NCBI GenBank assembly: GCA_010093515.1
Contig: MU001686.1
Coordinates: forward strand, 744,115 to 808,114
Length of the DNA: 64,000 nt
Source of the DNA: Lineolata rhizophorae
Lineage: Eukaryota > Ascomycota > Dothideomycetes > Lineolatales > Lineolataceae
Direction of reading: 5' to 3'
Each line of letters opens with the position of its first letter. Position 1 is the first letter of the stretch. Shown in pieces: positions 9,132-19,366 of the stretch. The position numbers were made by a program, and so were the translations under genes. The notes under the pieces are model-generated. The model saw only the letters and a list, made by a program, of their open reading frames with translations. It was not told the origin of the DNA and did no database searches.

Positions 9132-11327
9132 ATGCCGCCGTCTCGCCGACCTCCTCCTTCTCCTCTGAACCCTTTCCTTTCACCCGAGGAGGATATCATA
9201 GCTTCATATGCTGCCCCATTAGCACCAAGGCAGCCACCTCCAGTACATTCGCCAACCTACCGAACTCAGTTCCATCATCACCCCAATCCTTCATATAGTT
9301 CGGAACAATGGGCAACGTCAAGTAGCCCGACACTCCACCCCAACCACTCGGGCTACTTCAGTTCGCGCCCGTCATCTAGTCAGGATGATAGAATCGAGCC
9401 TCTCGGGAGTCCTGGACTCCCGCCCCCTCTTCGGAGTCCTGGTGTTCACTCCCCGCTGATGACGCCCAGCCGCACGTCCTTGGCCACCGAGGATGGCTGG
9501 ACAAAGAAGTATGCTCCGATGGGGGGCCATGCCGCCATGGCCAAGTCGCAAGACTCACTTCCGGGTCCCTACACTGGTGAAAGCACCGATGAACTTCCCC
9601 TCACGAATAAGGAGCCTCGTCGGAAGAGCTTCTTCAGCCGCACCAAGGCATCCATCTGCCGAAATGTTCACCCTAAGGTCGTCTGGGAGATGTTCTTCGA
9701 TATCCGCGAATATTTTTGGCCTCTCACTCCGCGGAAGGCTGCGATGCTCCTTTTTGTCGCCGCCGCCGTTGCCGGCATTGTCGTTTCCAACTACTATTTT
9801 GGCTGGATATATACGGCTATGGACCTCACTCGATCGTGGATGCTTCCAGTTATGATTCTCGTCGTCGGCCTCGAGCCTACCTTCATTACCGTCGTTCTCC
9901 TGGTCGCCCGTGTTCCCGACAAAGAGCCCGAGACTAATACGACGTTGGACGAGAAGAACTTCGGCGATCTGGAGAAGTCCATTGGCTATGGCGCAAAGGC
10001 TGGCGGAGACCACCGGACTGCGCTTGTCATTCCCTGCCACGACAGCGATGAGGATGCCATGAAGAAAGTGCTCGAGTCTGCATACCCGCACTTCAGGCCT
10101 CAAGACATCTTCATTATCGACAACGGCCGTAGCAAGTACCCGAAGTCTGACCGTTTCCGCAAGTTCATCTACAGCCAACACAAAGACATCAACTACATCT
10201 GGTCACCCATCGGCAGCAAGAATGCAGCGCAGCTAGTTGGTGCGCTTGCGGCCAAGGACCATGAGTTTATTATGACCGTCGACGATGACGTATGCATCCC
10301 GCCTAACTATCACTCGCCTATCGAGAAGATCAATGAGAAGACAAAGGCCGTAGCGTTCCCCATCAGCGCGGTCGATGCCGAGGGGAACGTGTCGCTGTTT
10401 CTCGTCGCTTGGCAGGACTGCGAGTATCGCATGGCAGGCGTGACAAAGATCTTCGAAGACAAGATGTGCGGCGTCATCTTCCCTCACGGAGCGGGCTGGT
10501 TCGTGGAGCGTGAGACGTTGATTGAGCTCATCAGCAAGCACCACTCGCTCGACTTCATCGCCGAAGACGGCAAGAGCGGCATGGCCATGCAGAAGATGAA
10601 GAAGCTGATCGCCTTCGAACCAAACATCATCCTCGAGACCGAAGTGCCCTCGTCGCTGCTCGGCCAGGGCCTCTGTTGGTGGAAGCAGCGCTACAAATCG
10701 TGGGAGATGGGCCGCCACTCGTGCCTGCTGCTCTACACCCAACGCCTCCTTTTCTCGCTCAACGGCCAGACCACAATCAAGGGGATCCTAACCCAGAAGT
10801 TCATGTACATGTACAACATCGCCTGCATGGCCGTCGACTGGGTTCGCGTCCCCTGCCTCGTCGCCCTCGGCCAAAACGCCGTCTATTGGTACACGGGAGG
10901 AATGCTCATCTTCGTGTCCATCCTACCCCTCCTGTACTACAAGTACGTGACGTGCCGTCGCCGGCCGGACCTACAGCCGCGCCTGGTGGCGGTCCTTACC
11001 ATCTGGGTCTACAAGCAGCTCTACGCTCTCGTCTCCATCTTTGGCATGATCCGTTGCGTCTGTTTTTATGTCGGCGGTCACCGCCGCCCCGAATCCGTCC
11101 GCGAGATGATGGACAAGAGCGACGACCGCATCTTCTGGGAAGACCCCCGCTTTAAAGAGAACCCGGCCTTCCTGGCAGACGAGGGCGAGGCCATGCGCAA
11201 GGCCCAGAACATGCAGGAGGTGTCGGCCAAGTCGAGCGCGCACACCAGCATGACGGCTACGGATACGCGCCCGCCGACCATGTATGGCGCCACGGCGGCC
11301 GAGCCGAGGAGTGTCGTTGGTGCGTGA
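9132..11327 (+). CDS. Family 2 glycosyltransferase, Cps1/hyaluronan-synthase-like polysaccharide synthase
   Basis: Integral membrane processive glycosyltransferase (GT2) of 731 residues, likely making and exporting a cell-wall or surface polysaccharide at the plasma membrane. Order of parts: a Pro/Ser-rich cytosolic N-terminus (1-195), two membrane segments (about 200-222 and 235-258), the GT-A domain (about 290-525), then several C-terminal membrane segments (about 550-650) and a hydrophilic tail. In the catalytic domain IPCHDSDED (about 298), TVDDDV (about 380) and the acceptor-site EDGKSG (about 477) are visible. The usual Q-x-x-R-W motif appears as the divergent WWKQRYKSW (about 515). Fungal relatives are the Cps1-type synthases and the conserved GT2 proteins needed for hyphal growth on surfaces. 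The polymer made is unknown. The gene is unspliced and converges with NPY1. Confidence 0.88.
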   Translation: MPPSRRPPPSPLNPFLSPEEDIIASYAAPLAPRQPPPVHSPTYRTQFHHHPNPSYSSEQWATSSSPTLHPNHSGYFSSRPSSSQDDRIEPLGSPGLPPPLRSPGVHSPLMTPSRTSLATEDGWTKKYAPMGGHAAMAKSQDSLPGPYTGESTDELPLTNKEPRRKSFFSRTKASICRNVHPKVVWEMFFDIREYFWPLTPRKAAMLLFVAAAVAGIVVSNYYFGWIYTAMDLTRSWMLPVMILVVGLEPTFITVVLLVARVPDKEPETNTTLDEKNFGDLEKSIGYGAKAGGDHRTALVIPCHDSDEDAMKKVLESAYPHFRPQDIFIIDNGRSKYPKSDRFRKFIYSQHKDINYIWSPIGSKNAAQLVGALAAKDHEFIMTVDDDVCIPPNYHSPIEKINEKTKAVAFPISAVDAEGNVSLFLVAWQDCEYRMAGVTKIFEDKMCGVIFPHGAGWFVERETLIELISKHHSLDFIAEDGKSGMAMQKMKKLIAFEPNIILETEVPSSLLGQGLCWWKQRYKSWEMGRHSCLLLYTQRLLFSLNGQTTIKGILTQKFMYMYNIACMAVDWVRVPCLVALGQNAVYWYTGGMLIFVSILPLLYYKYVTCRRRPDLQPRLVAVLTIWVYKQLYALVSIFGMIRCVCFYVGGHRRPESVREMMDKSDDRIFWEDPRFKENPAFLADEGEAMRKAQNMQEVSAKSSAHTSMTATDTRPPTMYGATAAEPRSVVGA

Positions 11328-11995
11328 TTAAGAGATGCATTCACATTGGAGTTGACGGGCATTTTCTGTTTAAAGCCAATAAAACCCCGTAAGGACGTCT
11401 TTGGGGAGGTCAATTCTTAACGTAGACTCACTTATAGCATTTCATCGTTTTATATCATTTCATAGCGCGAGCGCAGTCGGCTCTGGAGTTGTAAATAATG
11501 TATATTGGACGACGTGCAGAGAGCAAGTGTACCATTGTAGACGAAATATACCCCACCGTGACGGCACCCTCAGGCGTAGGACCGAGTAGCGTGACGTGAG
11601 ATCGAGACTTCCAATACCAACTAAGTCTATCTTTTGAAGTAGAGGTGACGAACCGTGTCGCCGAAGACACGATCTGTTCGTAAACTTGTGTTCTTTACGC
11701 AATTTATACTTACAAGTTATATGTTGGGTCGGTCATTCAGTCCACCTTCCTAAATCTTGCTACTCATATGCTTTCTTTGTATATCTACTTATGTTTCCAT
11801 AATGCATCCAATGTCGTTTCCAAGTAGAAGACATGAAATGCGCCGGCCAGAGAGATAATCCCCCGACTCGACGAAGTATTGCTAGACTAATCTATCATAA
11901 TAAGTAGCGAACGTTAAATACCGTAACGCACTTAGCACGTACCTCTATGTCAAAGTTGCCATTCCTTCCGCTCCCGTCGTCCCACGAATGCAAAC
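11328..11995. other. Intergenic between convergent GT2 and NPY1 genes
   Basis: AT-rich 3'-flanking sequence. AATAAAA at about 11379 shortly after the GT2 stop is a plausible polyadenylation signal. No coding signal is seen. Confidence 0.5.
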
Positions 11996-13553
11996 CTATA
12001 CCTTGGGAACGCCGCCGCCAACAAACCCTCTCTCCACCACCGCTAACATCAACTGATGCGCAATCGCCGTCCGGGGCGGCACCCTCAACCCACCCTTATA
12101 GTCCTTACCCGGCTCCTCGCCCAACCCCGCCGACCCTACGTTCAACGCCTCCCTCACCTCTTCAGCCGCCCACCACTTCGCATCCTCCAGCTCCGCGTCG
12201 TGGCCCATGTCGATCTTCTCGCCGTCCTCTCCCGGTACCGCCTGCGCCACGCACCCGATCATCAGGCTCGCCGGGTACGGCCACGGCTGCGTACTGTGCA
12301 CCACGACGCGGCCAAGGTGAATCCCGCTCTCCTCCCACACCTCGCGCCGCACCGCCTCCTCGACGCTCTCACCCGGCTCGATAAAGCCCGCCAGCGTGCT
12401 GTACCACCGGGGCGGCCAGCGAGCCTGACGGCCTAGCAGCAGACGCCGGCCGTCGGCCGAGACCACTGCTACGATGATGGTCGGGTCGGTCCGCGGGAAG
12501 GACACGTTGGAGATGGCGTTGCGAGTCGGGCAGGGCGGACGGTTTGTCGGCGGCTCTATCGTCGACGTCGTCAGCGTGCCGCCGGGTGGGAGCGGCTTCG
12601 CGGCTGGATTCTGGTCCGCGGGCGGACACGTCCGCTTGAAACCGCCGTTCGTGGAGAGCGTCGGGTAGCCGCAGGCGGCGCAGAAGGGGTTGCGCTTGTT
12701 CCAGTCCATGGTGTGGCGTGCAGCGGCGTATATCGCGGCTGCGCCAGTCGGTCAGTCGATTGAGAATTAACGCTGATATAGTGCTGTTCCGAACATCTTT
12801 ATGCTCAGAACCGAGTCATTCCAACACTGGCCGTCGGCTCCCTGACTCCATGGATCTGGGCGCGCGGGTTAAAACCGAATCGTTGAACTTACCATCTAGT
12901 GCCGGGAATGACAATATATGTCTGCCCCCTTCGAAGCGCAGGTCTTCTCCCTCAAATTTCTTAATCAGGTCTTCTGCCTTGCTTCTAAGCGCCACAACTG
13001 ATTCCCCGCCTCCCTCCGCCGGTGTGACATCGAGCGCGAAGAACGGCGCCCCCTTGTACACATCCTTATAGACAAACCCGCTCTTATCTTCACCCTCTTT
13101 CCTCCACCGCCCGTCCAGGCCGAGGAATATCAGCTGCGGTGTTGGCGCTGCCGAGTTGTAGTCGCGAATAAGCTCAGCCTCGGGTTTAGAGTACGGATCA
13201 GGCCCCACAAGCGGCTGGATGTCGGCTAGACGCACGAAGGCGAGCTCGGCCGACGAGCGCACTAGGGGGCTGAGCTCGTTGAAGAGCAAGAACGAGGCAC
13301 TCGGGTGCTTGAAGGCTTGCGAAAGGAAGACATGGTCGGTGCGGAGGAATGAGACGCGGTTGAGCGGGGATCCTGTGGGAGTGCACTAATGAGCTGCTGC
13401 AAGGGTTTGTGTTTGTTGGTAAAAGAGGATTCTAGCAAGGAGGGCCAACGTACCCGAGAAGTAGTTGGCAACCTCCTTGCCAAACTTGCGCGACAGCATT
13501 GACTCCAGATCTGCGTGGTGGGCCTCCGGAAGCTCTGGTTGAGAATCCGCCAT
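11996..13553 (-). CDS. NPY1: Nudix NADH pyrophosphatase (NPY1/NudC type)
   Basis: Hydrolyses NADH to NMNH and AMP; related enzymes can also remove NAD caps from RNA. Three exons on the minus strand: 13553-13454, 13372-12893 and 12738-11996, totalling 440 residues. The joins restore FSG|SPLNRVSF and the start of AIYAAARHTMDW, both family-conserved. The N-terminal NudC-like domain (about 30-190) is followed by a zinc ribbon (Cys 213, 216, 231 and 263). The Nudix box is at 311-333 (GFIEPGES...REVWEESGI), with the diagnostic QPWPYP motif at 344-349 that selects NADH. Yeast Npy1 is peroxisomal. This protein ends in PKV, not a canonical PTS1, so its location is open. The first exon is only 100 nt, and no frame extending from the longer exons includes it. 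Confidence 0.93.
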
Positions 13554-15522
13554 AGCGGCCAAGCCTGGTGCTACTGAAGTCTGACTAGAAGAATAGCCTA
13601 GAGATCTCTCGTTGACTAGAAAAAGAGCTCGGGTACTAAATTGCTAGAAAGAGGTGGGAATGAGCAGAGTGATTTTGCTGAGTGGAACAATTCGATTTGA
13701 AAGCGGAGGAGCCGGCAGCGGAGGGAGTGCAAAGTGCGGCCTTCGGATATGTCAACGATTGGATATGTCATCGGGCCCTTGGGCAATTGCCGAAACCGCC
13801 GTGTGGGTACGGGGTTTGCGTGCGATCAGATAAGCCCGATCCGTCCAATCGATAAGCACTGTTATCGATAGAGGACTATACCAGGTCAGATGCGGCAAAG
13901 TGACTTTTTGAGTCAACGGATAGTGAGAGCACTGCGCTTTCACTCGTATCATCATCGTCAGACTTTTAAAGAGTTAAAAGTGCCGCCATGATGGATATGA
14001 AAACTATGCTCGTGGAATAGAAAGGCCTGAACAGAGTAGAGTTGGTCATGCTGTAATAGCAGACCAAAGTGGATACACCTGTGGATATCCATTGGATATT
14101 CAGTAGCTTCATTGAAATCTCGAACCCTTACACCGCCACAACAGGGGGCTTGGCCGCCCGGAATCACCATGGGCGGTAGAAATTATAGTTAAACGGAACT
14201 GATAGGCTCATGCTATCTCTTATTGGATTTGTCTCATCTTTCGATGCGTATGATACCTCGAAGAAAGCGCAGTCTCCCAACGTACCGAACCCAAGTGATT
14301 CCTCTATTGCCCGCCGATCGCGTCAGAGATATGAGCAAGACAGATAAATTAACAACAGCTATTAGTTGCTCCTAAGCAATTCAGTTTCAGCATTTATTTC
14401 GTCGTTTGCCTAATATAATAATCCTATGAACATGTTACCGTCGAATACTTATGTCCATACCCTTTGTGCGCTTTTAGCGTGCAATCCTTATTAAAAAAAA
14501 GTCTGGACGTTGAACAGCCCACCTTCATACCAACCTAGGAGTCAAAAAGACTCAAAGATTATATACAATGCCTGGACTGTGTTATCTCCTACTGGAACGT
14601 TTGAATATTGCATAACTCGTGAACGCTAATAGCAGCCTCCTGTGCGTTGCCTAGGCAGATAGCTTGGGTAGTTGATGCCGTTCAATTCAACGCCGGCTAT
14701 GCAGGGCACGACGAATATGGCAGATCTGGAATACATGACTCGTTGACAAGCAATAGTTGTCAGCATTCTGGCTGTTCCATATTCGTGCTGCAGTTGGCAC
14801 GAACTCGAGAGACGCAGCCGCTACGTCTCAACTTAGACAAATCCGGCTTCAGAATTCCCACTAGACGTTCGATGCCTATGTGGTGCCCAACTTGCGATCA
14901 CCTTTGGCGTACTACGTGCTAGCGAATATTATTGGTATATTTACATGTGCATAGCCACAAAGAAATACCCCATTTTATTTTCTGAGTGAGGATAATTTTC
15001 TGGATTGAATTTGGTAGAATGGTGTTCCCCAGATAAGAGAAAATTTCATCTTGGATAGCCCAATGAATCGTTTGTATTTGTTTAAAGGTTCTAGTGGCCA
15101 TGCTGAATTCGACGCTTCTTAATTACCTTCACATTCAGGCCTTTATAATCTTGGGGTTGCTCCACGGTAGTTTCCATCTTTTAATATGGGTTAGCAACAC
15201 AGAAGGCTCGCAGGAGTAGAAGGAAAAAATGAGGAAGTATCATGCTTTTTGCTTCATTTTCTGCTATCATACTATTCATATTTCATCCCATTTTCATTCC
15301 CCTCTACGGGTAACATGTCAAGTCAGACAAGGTATGACGAAAGAACCACCCTCAACGCTCAGCTTAGCGGAGTCGGGGTCTCCGGAGCTCGTAGGCGTCT
15401 GGTTGACCCAGCCTGAACCCTCCCTCTAATCCATCCAGCGTCAGCTGCTTGTAGACACACCTATCCCTAAAATCGCCCATGTCATCCTTTACGTCTTCTT
15501 CTTCCAACATTTCCCGGACTCT
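13554..15522. other. Intergenic, AT-richer, no supported gene
   Basis: 2-kb stretch between NPY1 (upstream side) and the 3' end of the BIM1-like gene. It is noticeably more AT-rich than the coding parts (especially 14180-14640 and 14920-15300). ORFs such as 14647-14922 are short and unrecognised. I saw no repeats or RNA genes. Confidence 0.45.
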
Positions 15523-16394
15523 TTACAAACCACCAATAAGCGCACCCAACATCAAAGCAGCTGCGCCGACAGCGATCGCAGGTGCGCTCGCCAAGGCAGC
15601 GGCGTTGTCCGTGGAGGTGGGCTCGGCGGCGCCGCTCTCCGTCGGCGACGAGCCTTCAGAATCCTCGTCAACGTCAGCCTCGTCGGCCGTGACGAGCTCG
15701 ACGCCGCCGACGCCCGTCGAGTTCATGCACGCATCGCCGGAGAGAATCTCGGCGGATTCTGTGAAGGTGATGTCGGCGCACTGGAGCGCGGAAGCGCATT
15801 AGCTACGTGGTCGAGCTATGGATAAAAGATATAGAAAAGCAAAAAAGCCAAAGCGGAGGGAGTTCGCACGTTATATAGCGCATTTCCCCTTTCATTGACC
15901 TGGACAAACTGAAGAGTCGCGTTGGTGCCCTCGGTGATGTTGGTGCCCGCTAGCTCCGCTAGCATACCGCCGCCAATCTCGGGCATGCATAGCGTACCGT
16001 TGCCCGTCTGGTTGAAGCCCTCCACTAGCGTCACATTGAAGCTCGTCACCTCGTTGCCCAGCCCGAGGTTGATGAAGGTGTAGGCCCACTGGTGATGCAC
16101 CTCGAGCACGACAGAGCCACCGGTCAGCGGCCATGATGTGCGGTTGTCAGCCGACTCGGTCTGGTTGACGTTGGCGCCTGGGTTTTGGGAGGTGCAGAGC
16201 AGTTAGTGGCGTCGAGGACTGGCGAATGAACCAAAGCGCAGTTGGAGAGGAGGGTAAAACATACAGGGCCAGAGCCATTGCGAAGCAGGGTCCTCGAAGG
16301 AGTCGCCGCGCCAGTAAGGATACTCGACTAGGAAGTGTGCGAGGGAGGCTTGCACGCTGAGAAGCAGCGAGGCGAAAACCTGGTGGGAGAGCAT
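15523..16394 (-). CDS. BIM1-like (X325) secreted copper-binding protein, GPI-anchored
   Basis: Member of the LPMO-like X325/BIM1 family, which in Cryptococcus serves copper uptake and in other fungi sits at the cell wall without known polysaccharide oxidation. Three exons: 16394-16265, 16177-15870 and 15780-15523; 231 residues. The signal peptide (1-19) would be cut just before His20, leaving the N-terminal copper-ligating histidine (HFLVEYPYWRGDSF) typical of the family. The joins restore QWLWPC|ANVNQT and ALYN|CADITF, both family signatures. His71-His72 in EVHHQWAYTF are further candidate ligands, together with the Asp in CADITF. A Ser/Thr/Glu linker and a hydrophobic C-terminus (ALASAPAIAVGAAALMLG) fit a GPI signal. 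Intron 2 uses a weak donor (GTGCGA). Family assignment is strong; copper function is by analogy. Confidence 0.92.
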
Positions 16395-17447
16395 GGTTGT
16401 CTGTTCTAAGAGATTTGATATTGTAGAGCAAGTGACAAGTAATTGACGCGACTGACGGAGCTCGGTGGGACGAGATGAAAAAAGAAGTAATAGCGACTAC
16501 AAACTTCTTTGTTGTGTATCAGCTGGAGCTCAAGAGCTACTTCACCACCGCCAACAGGTGGGGAAGTCCCAGCTCCTTATATGCATACATCCCTGCGCTA
16601 TGCGGCGCAAGTCTAGTTCCTGATCATCTATAGCTTCAAGTTCCCGAGGACCCGTGGACCCTCAAAGCGGAGAAGCTGCAGAACCCAGCCTCCCGCGATC
16701 TCGGGCCGCATGGCAACAAGGTACCGCCCCACCACTCAGGCAGCTTTCCAGCCCAGAATCACCAACCATGAGAAGGTTGTGGCGGAGGTCCGCGAGCGGC
16801 GCTGACTTGGGCCGGGTCCGCAAGGACAGTTGTGGGCAGCAGTTTACTGTCGCAAATGTGCTCAATCAGGCTTGGCACCAAGATAAACCCCGGTCTAGAA
16901 CAGGCGGACTAACCGAAACCGGAAATCTGCTCACCTGGAGAAAAACCGCCCAGGAACTCGGGTGCGCATATTGGCGACCGACAAGTACACTCTGTCCGTC
17001 CGGCCAACCAGCGCCTGCGAAACATGTTCGGGGCCCGGATCTTCGGTTCCTGCCTTGGCATTAGGTACAGAGGGCAAAGCTCAGGTAAGCAAGCACGCAA
17101 TAATGGAATGTTCATACTGAATTGAGGATTCGTATTAAGAAAGGCTTTTGCAAACAATTGTTTGCAACTATGGAAAACTTCGAGCGCTCTGTCCGATCAA
17201 GTTGGCTGGGGATCATTCCCTAGTACCTATACAACGTAAAGTTCTGTTCAACGCCGCCAATGCAAATCTTCGCATGCCCGAAACATGCGCGGGAGGAGTG
17301 AAAGACGAGAGAACACTGGACAGTGACACGCTTACCAAGAACAGTCTCCCGTTACAAGAGACCTAGTCCACGGAGGACTTGGGACCAAGATGTTCCCAAC
17401 TGATAGGCCAACCCTTCGCTCGAGAATAGTACAAGTCAATAGCTCCG
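16395..17447. other. Intergenic (BIM1-like promoter; SF3a60 3' flank)
   Basis: Holds the upstream region of the BIM1-like gene (first few hundred bases) and the 3' flank of the SF3a60 gene. An ORF at 16654-17064 (plus, 136 codons) has no recognisable features. No repeats seen. Confidence 0.45.
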
Positions 17448-18980
17448 TCAAAGCAGGCCCTGCTTCTGCAAGTCATAATACACCTTCTCCGGCATGACGT
17501 TGCCTTCGGCATCCTCCATCTGAACAACGTTGTCGGTCTGCGATTTTTCGGCCTTCTTCGTCGACTGCTGCTGTTCCCATAGCCTTTTGGCGTCCTCGAT
17601 CCTGGTGACGTCGCGGAACAGCGGGCTAGGAATGATGCCCAGCGCACGGAGTCCATATGTATGGCGCGGCTCAATGAAGTGCTTGTCATAGGCGCGCCGG
17701 CCCATGTATATGTAGTTGCCGCAGATCTCGCAGTTGAACTCGTTGCCGAGACCATGGAGCTTGTATAGCCAGAACGGGATAGGCTTGCCGTCCCACGCCA
17801 TGGGAAGCTTGAGAGGATTGTAAATGGCGGAAGAGCCCTCTTCCTCCTCGTCGCCTTGGTTCGGGTCCCTGCCACCGGCCGGCCCCGTCTCTTGCTCCAT
17901 AAGAGCCTGTATTTCAAGCTCGCGCTCGCGCTCCGTCATACCTTGGCGACGCTCGACGTTGACGCGCGTGTTGGAGCGCAGGTCCTGCATAGTAGCGGCG
18001 AGCTTGCGGACAAGGAACTCGCGTTGGGCGATGACGCGTTCCTTGATGTTGATTTTCTCCTTCAAGCTAGCTTCGTTCTGCACGCCGTTCTTCTCTCCAG
18101 TACCGTTTGCCTGGCCACTTGCTTTGCGCTTCTCGTTCTGCTTGTGCTTCTTTCCGTTCAGATGGCCATCGTAGACGCCCTTAGTAGAGAAGTACTTGTC
18201 GCAAGCTTCGCAGTAGACGCTCTCTTGGGGCTCCGACACGCCACCCTTCTTGGCCTTCGACGGTTCGTCGCTCGTCCACCCAGGCACCTTGTGTTCGTTC
18301 CACATCGTCTCGAACTCGGCCTCAAACTCTGCGATCATCTTGTCGACGTCCTCGAGCGGGCGGGAACGGCGTAGAAAACTCTCGAGGTACTCCGATAGGC
18401 TCGTTACGTACGTGAAGTACTTCTCACTCATCTTGTCTGACTTCTTGATGAGGCACTCGGGCGGCCATAGCTTGTCGAAGTTGTCCAAGTAATGCAAGTA
18501 CGTCATGCGCGTAGTGTCCTTGACGCCAGGCAGATTGGCATAATCCTCGCGCAACAAGGCCATGTCGAGGTAGCGGCCGTAAGCCTCCTCGCCCGAAAAG
18601 AGCAGGTCGATATCCGGGCCAAAACGCGCACTGGAGCCGTCGGCGTTCTTGCGGTATGCCTTCTCGAGATTCTCGACGGGCTCGTTGGGATACTTGGCGT
18701 GGTGCTCGCGCGCGGCGGCTAGCTGCTTGTAAAAGCTTTCGAATGGGTCGCCCGTCGTTAGGGCACGCCTCTCAGCCTCGAGCGTCCCGTCCCCGTCGCG
18801 GTATAGCTCGAGCAGGCGCGCGGCCTCGTCAGATGCACGGTGCGCAAAGTAGGCGATTGCGTGGTCGCGCGAGAGGTTGTCGCGGGGTCGCGGATATTGG
18901 TCGTCGACGCGCTCGGCGATGGCGGCCTCGAGCCGCTCCACGTCCTCGTGCAGACCGCGGATCTGTTCCAGACGGCTCAT
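17448..18980 (-). CDS. PRP9: Splicing factor 3A subunit 3 (SF3a60 / Prp9)
   Basis: U2 snRNP subunit of the SF3a complex, required for pre-spliceosome assembly in the nucleus. 510 residues, one exon. The N-terminal helical region (LEQIRGLHEDVERLE...) and the repeat around YLHYLDNFDKLWP match SF3a60. A U1-type C2H2 finger follows at about 260-285 (YCEACDKYF...HLNGKKHKQ). Then come KLPMAWDGKPIPFWLYKLHGL and the matrin-type finger CEICGNY...HFIEPRHTYGLRALGI, ending with YYDLQKQGLL, the family's C-terminus. I use the Met at 18980 (MSRLEQ); the frame extends 16 codons to 19028, but that Gly/Ala-rich stretch looks like leader. It diverges from the eIF4A3 gene across 386 bp. Confidence 0.95.
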   Translation of the reverse strand: MSRLEQIRGLHEDVERLEAAIAERVDDQYPRPRDNLSRDHAIAYFAHRASDEAARLLELYRDGDGTLEAERRALTTGDPFESFYKQLAAAREHHAKYPNEPVENLEKAYRKNADGSSARFGPDIDLLFSGEEAYGRYLDMALLREDYANLPGVKDTTRMTYLHYLDNFDKLWPPECLIKKSDKMSEKYFTYVTSLSEYLESFLRRSRPLEDVDKMIAEFEAEFETMWNEHKVPGWTSDEPSKAKKGGVSEPQESVYCEACDKYFSTKGVYDGHLNGKKHKQNEKRKASGQANGTGEKNGVQNEASLKEKINIKERVIAQREFLVRKLAATMQDLRSNTRVNVERRQGMTERERELEIQALMEQETGPAGGRDPNQGDEEEEGSSAIYNPLKLPMAWDGKPIPFWLYKLHGLGNEFNCEICGNYIYMGRRAYDKHFIEPRHTYGLRALGIIPSPLFRDVTRIEDAKRLWEQQQSTKKAEKSQTDNVVQMEDAEGNVMPEKVYYDLQKQGLL

Positions 18981-19366
18981 GGTGGCGGCGAACTGGCTGG
19001 CGAATCCGCCGCCTCCCCACGCGACCAACGAACGGCTTTGAAGCTAAGTTAGTGCTTGAGCAAGCACGGCGCGTGTGCGGATTGTGTGTTCCCACCTGTT
19101 GCGCGAACGAGACTTGACGGAGGAGCGCACGATGCGTGATGGTGTGGACAGGAAGAGGATGCGAGGCGCGAGGCGGGTGGAAAAAGGCCAGACCCAACCG
19201 GCGGCGGCTTGGCGGCGTGTGGCTAGAGCCTTGGCCAAATGTGGCGCGTGCGCGCTACCAAACATTTCGCCTGCGTCGCGCCACGCCCGTCTCTCCACCT
19301 AGCATCCTCGCGCTTCACCGCGTTGCTGCGACTCCAAATACCCGCCGACCAACCAATACCGGCAAC
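18981..19366. promoter_or_regulatory. Bidirectional promoter between SF3a60 and eIF4A3/FAL1
   Basis: 386 bp separate the two start codons, which point away from each other, so both promoters and leaders must share this space. GC-rich near 18980 and 19200-19260; a CCAAT sequence lies at about 19353, close to the FAL1 ATG. No clear TATA box. Confidence 0.6.

Noticed and set aside
18981-19028. 16-codon N-terminal extension of SF3a60
   Set aside because: Gly/Ala-rich, unlike the family's start; the Met at 18980 begins directly at the conserved helical region.
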